Notes under the pieces: model-generated
What the model saw: the letters and a program-made list of their open reading frames with translations, nothing else
Database searches by the model: none
Told to the model about the DNA's origin: nothing
Position numbers and translations under genes: made by a program
Part shown: positions 57,702-64,000 of the stretch, piece after piece
How the letters are laid out: every line of letters begins with the position of its first letter
Position numbering within the stretch: position 1 is the stretch's first letter
Assembly: GCA_963931865.1 (NCBI GenBank)
Contig: OZ007513.1
Location: 6,475,929 to 6,539,928, forward strand
Length of the DNA stretch: 64,000 bases
DNA from: Axinella damicornis
Taxonomy: Eukaryota; Porifera; Demospongiae; Axinellida; Axinellidae
Direction: 5' to 3'

Positions 57702-60700
57702 TGAAAGAGGTATGGAGACTGAGGTTAAACTGGCTCTTCCTTGTTCTGAGTTCTGTCCTTGTTGCCACGAATATAAGTTCTGTGACATCTTTTCATCAAT
57801 TTGTTACTAATCCCACATCTGACAAGATCAACACCACAGTGTCAAAGGTGTGTGACTGTGTGTGTGGGTGACTGTGTGTGTGTGTGACTGTGTGTGGGAT
57901 GTGGGTGGGTGACTGTGTGTACATGTCTGTGTGACTGTGTGTGTGGGTGACGTGTGTGTACATGTCTGTGTGACTGTGTGTGTATGGTGACTGACTGGTG
58001 TGTGTGTGCGTACATGTTGAGGTGTGTGGGTGTGTATCCTGGCTGAACCTTCCACCTTTACACCACATCCTAATGAGCAGTTGATTGTTTAGTGTGATAC
58101 TAACCTATGAGCTCTCCAAGTTCTTTATGTATGCACAGATCTGAACCAATATATTGCGACTTGCAGGTTTATTAAACAGACCTCAAGTGCATGCAGTTAG
58201 GTAGGAAGCCATTGGCTTGATTGTAGCTCATGAATAGTTAATGAAGTTGTGTGAGCATCATGGCACTATTCTGAATGATACCTTTGTCTACATTTCCCAT
58301 GGCAGCAACAGGAGGGATGTTTCCCTCTATGTGGGAAGCCGCCCTTTCAAGAGCTAGTTAACAGTAGCAGAATATGGCAGAGCGGAAGTTTGTGAAGAAA
58401 TTCTCTTAAGTAGATGATAGTATGTCTTGTGATGATGGGCTTGTTGACATAGTTTGCTAGAGTAGTGAGTAGTTGGGCTGCTGAAGCACCCGAAGGCCAG
58501 CCTGGATGATGATTGGCTTCCCACATTTCCATAGTTTCTAGGCATTGTCGATGTCAAGCAGAGGGAGCAGTTTGGTGCATGAAGCTTGTTTACACTTGGA
58601 TGTTCATGCATACAAGTACCTGTCAATGTGGTTCAGACATCCGTTATACAGGGGACAGCCACCTGTAAGTAACAAGTGGCTCATTAATTAAGTTGACAAT
58701 AGCCACCAGTAGCTACGGTTGGTCTGCATGGTTTCTGTTGGCAGTGTGCCTTGCAGACCAGTTGGCAGCTACGTACCATGCAAGCTTGAAGAGCACTAAG
58801 AAGATGGCCCATCATTCCAAGGATTTGCATTAAAGCGATTTGCATTTGGGCCTTGCTCTGACATACTGACAGCTAGCTGAATAGAAATACATGTACATGT
58901 GCAGTGAGCGCCGAGTGAAACAGGTGTTGTAGTTAGCAGGCTAACTTGTGGGACATCCAACTCCGCATCAGATGTGATCCCGGAAAACCTGAAAGTAAAA
59001 GTTCTCCACTGAAATGCCAAACCAATAATATTATGAATTGTTCCCATACAACCTAAGCTACCAGGAACCTATGTGTGGTGAAGTCATGGATTGTCACACA
59101 TGGTTCCACTTGTGTACTGGCTACCTCAATCGTGCGTATCTATGTGGTACAATGATTATCGCTTTGGTCCATCCTAGCTTGAGCCTGGTCTTGGACTCAC
59201 AGAACAGCTCTACTACTCTGCAACCATCACACTGTTCTACAGTGGTGAATTCATCGGAGCCATTGCCGCTGGGTTTCTGGTCCAGATTGTACCGTACTGG
59301 TATATCACTTTGTCCAGCCTCCTCATCTACACTCTCAGCTGCGTGATGTATGCCTTGACTACCATGGGATGGCTACTGATGTTGAGTAGACTACTTTCTG
59401 GGAATTCATTGGAGTCAGCTTGACACTAGCACCGGCCTATTAATATTTCGGGCACACTAATGATGTGTATGTAATTGCTTTGAAAGAGTTGGGAAAGAAA
59501 AGAAAGGATACCGACGTGCAGGTGAAGGACTTCCTGTTTGCTCTCCACTCACTTGGAATGGGTTTTGGATTCTTTATTGGAACTGGTGAGAGTGCACACA
59601 TTATACATATTGCCAGTATGTAGCCGCCTACCATATCACACCATTCATCTTGCTCTATCCACAGGAGTAACTATGATTTTCTCCCGGTTTGACATCAGCC
59701 AGTTCAGGAGCATAGCGTGGTTCAATACAGCAACTGGTTTGGCTTTTGTCGTACTACAGTTGGTGATGTTCCAAGGAGAGAGCGGGTGCAGAAAGCCCCC
59801 ACAGCTTGGTCAGCGATTTTATGACATGTGCAGACCTCACTAATTGCCCACCCAACTATATCGGTACCCGTGACGAACATCATCACTGATGTCACCCACC
59901 GACAGCTGCATGTAAGCCATCTCTGCCCACTTGCTAATTTTAGTGTCATGATTGGCTGTAGCATGCTGTGTTAGTGTTCATAGATACGCAGTCTCCTGAT
60001 AACAGATGTGCTGTTTACATGTGGTTGTGTCAATGCCTATTGTAACAATTAACTCAATTTAATATGTGGGTTACGAATTCGTATAATATAATAAGTACTG
60101 GTCAAATCATTATAGCACCCTCTCATGTTGTTTGTACTATAGTGGATCGATTCCTTGGGTTTGTTTCTCTAGGGTGTGGTTCTTGGCTTTGCGTTTGCTT
60201 CAGGAGCCATTTCTAAGATCATCAGTCCTCTTTGGAGTGAGTAATAATTACATGATTATGCACGTCCAATTGTGAAGTGTGGTGTTATTTGTCCCAGATC
60301 TTACTAAGGTCACTATTATTTTATTTCTTTTGTGGATTTGGAAAGCAATTGCTAAGTTTTGAACCCACAAACAATAATTTAGCAATACGTGCATGATGTC
60401 ACATTAATTGGAGACGGCCATAAGCTGGCCACCTATGATCAGAAGTGACCTGGGAAGGAGGCTAGCTTTATAGTACGAATCATAGTCTATTGATGAGGTG
60501 AGAACAAGAGTTGAGGCATCATTCTGAAAATTTCTACATGTACCTGCTTCATTAGCCAGCAGACTGAGTGTGGTTGCCACTTGAATGGGCTCTGAGAACC
60601 AGTACTACAACAGCTCTGATAGTTAAAAGGAACCGTAACGCTAAAATGCAAATCCAGAGCATGCCCAATTCGCTATAATGACTAGAGGTGTTCATGGAAC

Positions 60701-61742
60701 ACATACCGTCTACAGGCAGCTACAAATGACGTGATATCTCTGCCGATGCGCATCAAACACATCGTGTATGGCCGTAGCCAAGGTGTGGGAGTGACCGCTT
60801 GCCGTATATACAACAACTTTCTGATTGTGAAGCTGAAGAGGAAATAGCTGGGAAAAAGACTGAAGCAATAGTCATAACGTCTGTGATTCAGAAGCATATA
60901 AATGGTGGGATGAGACTGTCAGCATGAAGTTCCCAAATTCAGTGCAGTACATTTCCTGTTCCTGATAGGACTCAATCACTAAGAGTAGGAGCCAGTGTTA
61001 CGAAAAGACATGCCAATTTAGTGTGCCATTTGTGCTAAATGATCACATTGCACTAGGCCTAGGAAAAGTAGGAAATAGCTGAAATACTGACAGCGAAACG
61101 AAGTGCCTTGACTTCATTCAGGTAGCTACACATAGAACAGTTATTTTGCTATCTGCTATTTCTTGACTCCCTTTCAGAGGTTATTGAGGGCAAGATATTC
61201 CAATCTTTTTTGACAGACAACAGACTGACAAAACCGATTGCTTAACCTCCACTTTGCTCGTGTGCACATGAGGTAATTAGTACCCACAAATAATAGTGAC
61301 CTGAAGGTAGTCCTTGTATTGTGGTAGTAGTATAGTGGCCAGCTGCAGCCTGAACTGTTTATCAATTAGCATTTTGTGTATTGCTGTGACTATTTACAAA
61401 CCTATAGGACTTGGTACTAGCTATGGCTAGCTGTAGGTAAAAATGTGACCATGCAAGGACAGTTACTGCATTGACAAGAGCCTGTACGCTAGCTAGCTAC
61501 ATCCGATGATTATACATTTCCCCAGAATGATTATGAACACAATGTCATGTATGCATTCATGTACACGCACAGTGGATGCCGCATATGAGGGTACGAAGAA
61601 GCGCTCTTTCCTGCCCATGGCCATCATGCTGGGGATAAATCTGTTGCTCCTACTGGGATTTGTCGTACTGTACCCTCAACTGGGTAAGAGAGAGAGAGAA
61701 GACCGGAAAACTGAAGACAACCGTCATGAATTGGAGCAATGA
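57702..61742 (+). pseudogene. Major-facilitator transporter, N-terminal half plus last exons (copy 2)
   Basis: Exon 57702-57847 has a first membrane segment (NWLFLVLSSVLVATNISSVT) with N-glycosylation sites. A short piece at about 58304-58370 reads GMFPSMWEAALSRA. Exon 59184-59585 reads GLGLTEQLYYSATITLFYSG and LLIYTLSCVMYALTTMGWLL, then after a frame change at about 59403-59410 and a TAA near 59441 it reads GHTNDVYVIALKELG and FALHSLGMGFGFFIGT. Exon 59665-59911 reads FDISQFRSIAWFNTATGLAF, then in another frame VTNIITDVTHRQLH. Exons 60173-60236 and 61573-61742 (DAAYEGTKKRSFLPMAIMLG) match copy 1, with the same 64-base exon. The loop exon of copy 1 is missing. An upstream exon may lie at 56630-56780. 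Confidence 0.65.
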
Positions 61743-62342
61743 ATTGGAGCAATGAAGTGTAGTTACAGTGTACAATGACTACTGTGTGCATGTGACTCAT
61801 GTAAGTCAAGTGTACATGTACAGTACAAGCTTGCACAGTGCACACAATGACACGCTTCAGTACTAAATTAGCTTTCTAGAGCCTGCATGGCATGAAGTCT
61901 GCAACCATGTTACACACATACATAATTGTGCATTAGCTGCTTGTACAGTGGAGGTGGAGATTCACCAAATGCTTGTGCAGGAATCCCACAAGATACATGC
62001 AGTCACTGTCAATTAAGTTCCACTAGAGACCTATGGCATGCTATTATTCAACACAGCTCCTCAATTCTTAATTTTAGGTATAAGAATTGAGCACTTCAAG
62101 TTAAGATTATATTCAGGGAGGTCTCCTGCTTTCTGACCAGAATCCAGACCATGCAGTAAGAACTTGGAACCAATTTCCTGGGGTATCGATTGCGAGGTCA
62201 TGAAGCAATAGCTTATTATTTAGAACTGATGTTGATCCCTGGCCTTGTCGCTACCATGACAAATAGGCTGCATCTCATGGATTTCATCTGCAGTTGGCAT
62301 AATAATATATATATAACTGCATGCGCAGATGCGAAGCTCATA

Positions 62343-62425
62343 CATTGTATATAGCTACACATCTTTCTACATTGTATATAGCTACAAATCTTTCTACATT
62401 GTATATAGCTACAAATCTTTCTGTG
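62343..62425 (+). repeat. 27-bp tandem repeat, three units
   Basis: cattgtatatagctacaaat followed by ctttcta is repeated three times. Confidence 0.85.
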
Positions 62426-62618
62426 GAAAATCTTGGTTTTGATATCGAATGGGAAGTTTGGAAGGCAATGTATGCAGTCTTCCATTGCCTTTGTAATCAA
62501 CACTGTACAAATTAGTGACTTATAATGTTCTTGCTAACTCAATTATCACATTTTTGATTGAATATGCATATGATTATCATTATTGCTTTGGTAATACTGT
62601 TCTCATGACCATTCTAGT

Positions 62619-63440
62619 GACTGGGTAATTGGCAGGGACTTACTCTGATGATGCTGTTTTCTTGAGAGGAGCCAACAGTGGTACGTGTGTTGCAACTAGG
62701 GATTACAACACACTGGCTGGGGGTGGTGGATGGAGAGTGAACAACACTCGATGGCGGAGCTTCTCCAAAGATATGATATCTGATGATGTGAGACGACAGG
62801 GGCATACTCCTTGATGATTTGACTTAAGATGGTCCCACAATATATAGTATGTTGTCTATTACTCATGGGACCATTTTAAGTCATTCTCTGAACCCGACTG
62901 GGTAATTGGCAGGGACTTACTTTGATGATGTGAGACGACAGGGGCATACTCCTTAATGATTTGACTTAAGATGGTCCCACAATATATAGTATGTTGTCTA
63001 TTACTCATGGGACCATTTTAAGTAATTCTCTGAACACGACTGGGTAATTGGCAGGGACTTACTCTGATGATGTGAGACAACAGGGGCATACTCCTTAATG
63101 ATTTGACTTAAGATGGTCCCACAATATATAGTATGTTGTCTATTACTCATGGGACCATTTTAAGTCATTATCTGAACGCGAATGTGTAATTGGCAGGGAC
63201 TTACTCTGATAATGTGAGACGACAGGGGCTTACTCTTTCATGACTTGACTTAAAATGGTCCCATGAGTAATACTATGCATTGTATCCCTTCACAGCAACT
63301 TAAGTCAACCATAGTGACTTAAAATGCTCCCATGGGTGTCCCATGGTTTCTGGTGACTTAAATCAGTCCCATGAGACACCCATGGGAAGGGTGACTTAAA
63401 TCAGTCCCATGGGTAACCCATGGGATTTTTTACACTTTTA
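62619..63440 (+). repeat. 141-bp tandem repeat carrying an inner inverted repeat, plus related tails
   Basis: gactgggtaattggcaggga starts units at about 62619, 62898, 63039 and, worn, 63179. The first unit contains an extra 112 bases (62654-62785) that are open in frame (FLRGANSGTCVATRDYNTLA). Each unit holds gacttaagatggtcccaca and its complement tgggaccattttaagtca, a hairpin of about 65 bases. Further shortened hairpins follow to 63440. Confidence 0.75.
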
Positions 63441-64000
63441 AGTCAATTGCTGCACAACCGTCCTCATGAGATCCAGGATCCATTGTTAAATCTGCATTCA
63501 GTTGTCAGAGTGTAGTACGCACGTACCACTGAAGCGAGAGATAAACATATAGTTAGCTAAGAGCTAAGAGCTAAGAGGTGGGGTCATAATTGATGTAGCG
63601 GACTGGAATGGACTACTGGAATGGAATAGCTAATGGACATGACAGCACGTATGAATATCTGTTGCACCATGAGGTGTTTCCATCGTAGTGCAACCATCCT
63701 CTTTTACTCTCTGGTTGCTCGTATGTAGCTACCTTATTTTCTCATAATTCATTTTCGTACAAGAGTTTTCAGTTTAATCTTTTTCTCACCCATTACATGC
63801 ATAATAGCTACACCCATTACATGCATAATACACTGTACATGTACACTGTACAGTTGCGTTTGAACATTGTTTACAACGTTGTTTTTCCATCGTAGTCCTA
63901 ATCTTGCGACGCCGTTTGGCCAACTGTTTTTTTAGACCTGGAAATTGTTCCGGCAGGAAGTACATGCTTAAAAGTATAGGTTACGGACATGCATGGGTGC
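63440..64000. other. AT-rich end of the window without a recognised gene
   Basis: Nothing coding was recognised. ccggcaggaagtacatg at 63950-63966 is also present at about 30047-30063, upstream of the DUF3987-like gene, so a dispersed repeat may begin here. Confidence 0.4.

Noticed and set aside
57796..58068. His-Thr-rich protein on the minus strand
   Set aside because: It is a translation of a TG-rich microsatellite in the intron after the first transporter exon.

Overview
This window looks like metazoan nuclear DNA, most likely from a sponge or another non-bilaterian animal; that assignment is an inference. The support is split exons with GT/AG borders, animal gene families (METTL25B-like methyltransferase, KDM4-like demethylase, glia maturation factor, a major-facilitator transporter, an Ig-like exon), and a very high load of small DNA transposons, foldback elements, minisatellites and long G/C homopolymers. 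There are no bacterial operons. No tRNA, rRNA or CRISPR array was recognised.

Layout. At 1.75-13.04 kb, two inverted copies of one end sequence with subterminal repeats enclose minus-strand coding for a retroviral-type integrase (11.0-12.0 kb) and a Ulp1/SENP-type cysteine protease (6.3-9.05 kb). This may be a large integrase-type DNA transposon (Ginger-like), with two foldback elements nested in it. At 14-20.8 kb lie another foldback copy, a broken Ig-like exon and the 3' ends of two non-LTR retrotransposons. From 20.87 to 35.47 kb runs a plus-strand METTL25B-like gene. One of its introns, of about 12 kb, holds a 34-bp minisatellite, a local duplication, a KDZ-type transposase (minus), an unknown 215-residue gene (minus) and a DUF3987-like P-loop gene (plus). 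At 35.6-38.7 kb there is a retrotransposon fragment interrupted by half a foldback element, plus further inverted-repeat elements. At 38.8-43.44 kb are exons of a KDM4-like gene. At 43.5-46.0 kb is a cluster of TTAA-type elements and other MITEs. At 46.5-50.2 kb is the C-terminal half of a major-facilitator transporter, and at 57.7-61.74 kb a paralogue that keeps the N-terminal half and the last exons. A glia-maturation-factor-like exon sits at 52.3 kb between two minisatellites.

One small transposon family with termini TAGCCTCG...CGAGGCTA is seen repeatedly. Several copies are flanked by perfect or near-perfect 9-10 bp direct repeats, and elements range from 34 to 576 bp. It sits in introns and intergenic DNA and seems to have seeded a 25-bp tandem array.

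Nearly every recognisable coding region carries at least one frame break or in-frame stop although flanking motifs and splice borders are preserved. Either many of these loci are decaying, or the assembly keeps residual indel errors. All exon calls were made by eye, so borders are approximate and family names rest on remembered motifs, not on a search.
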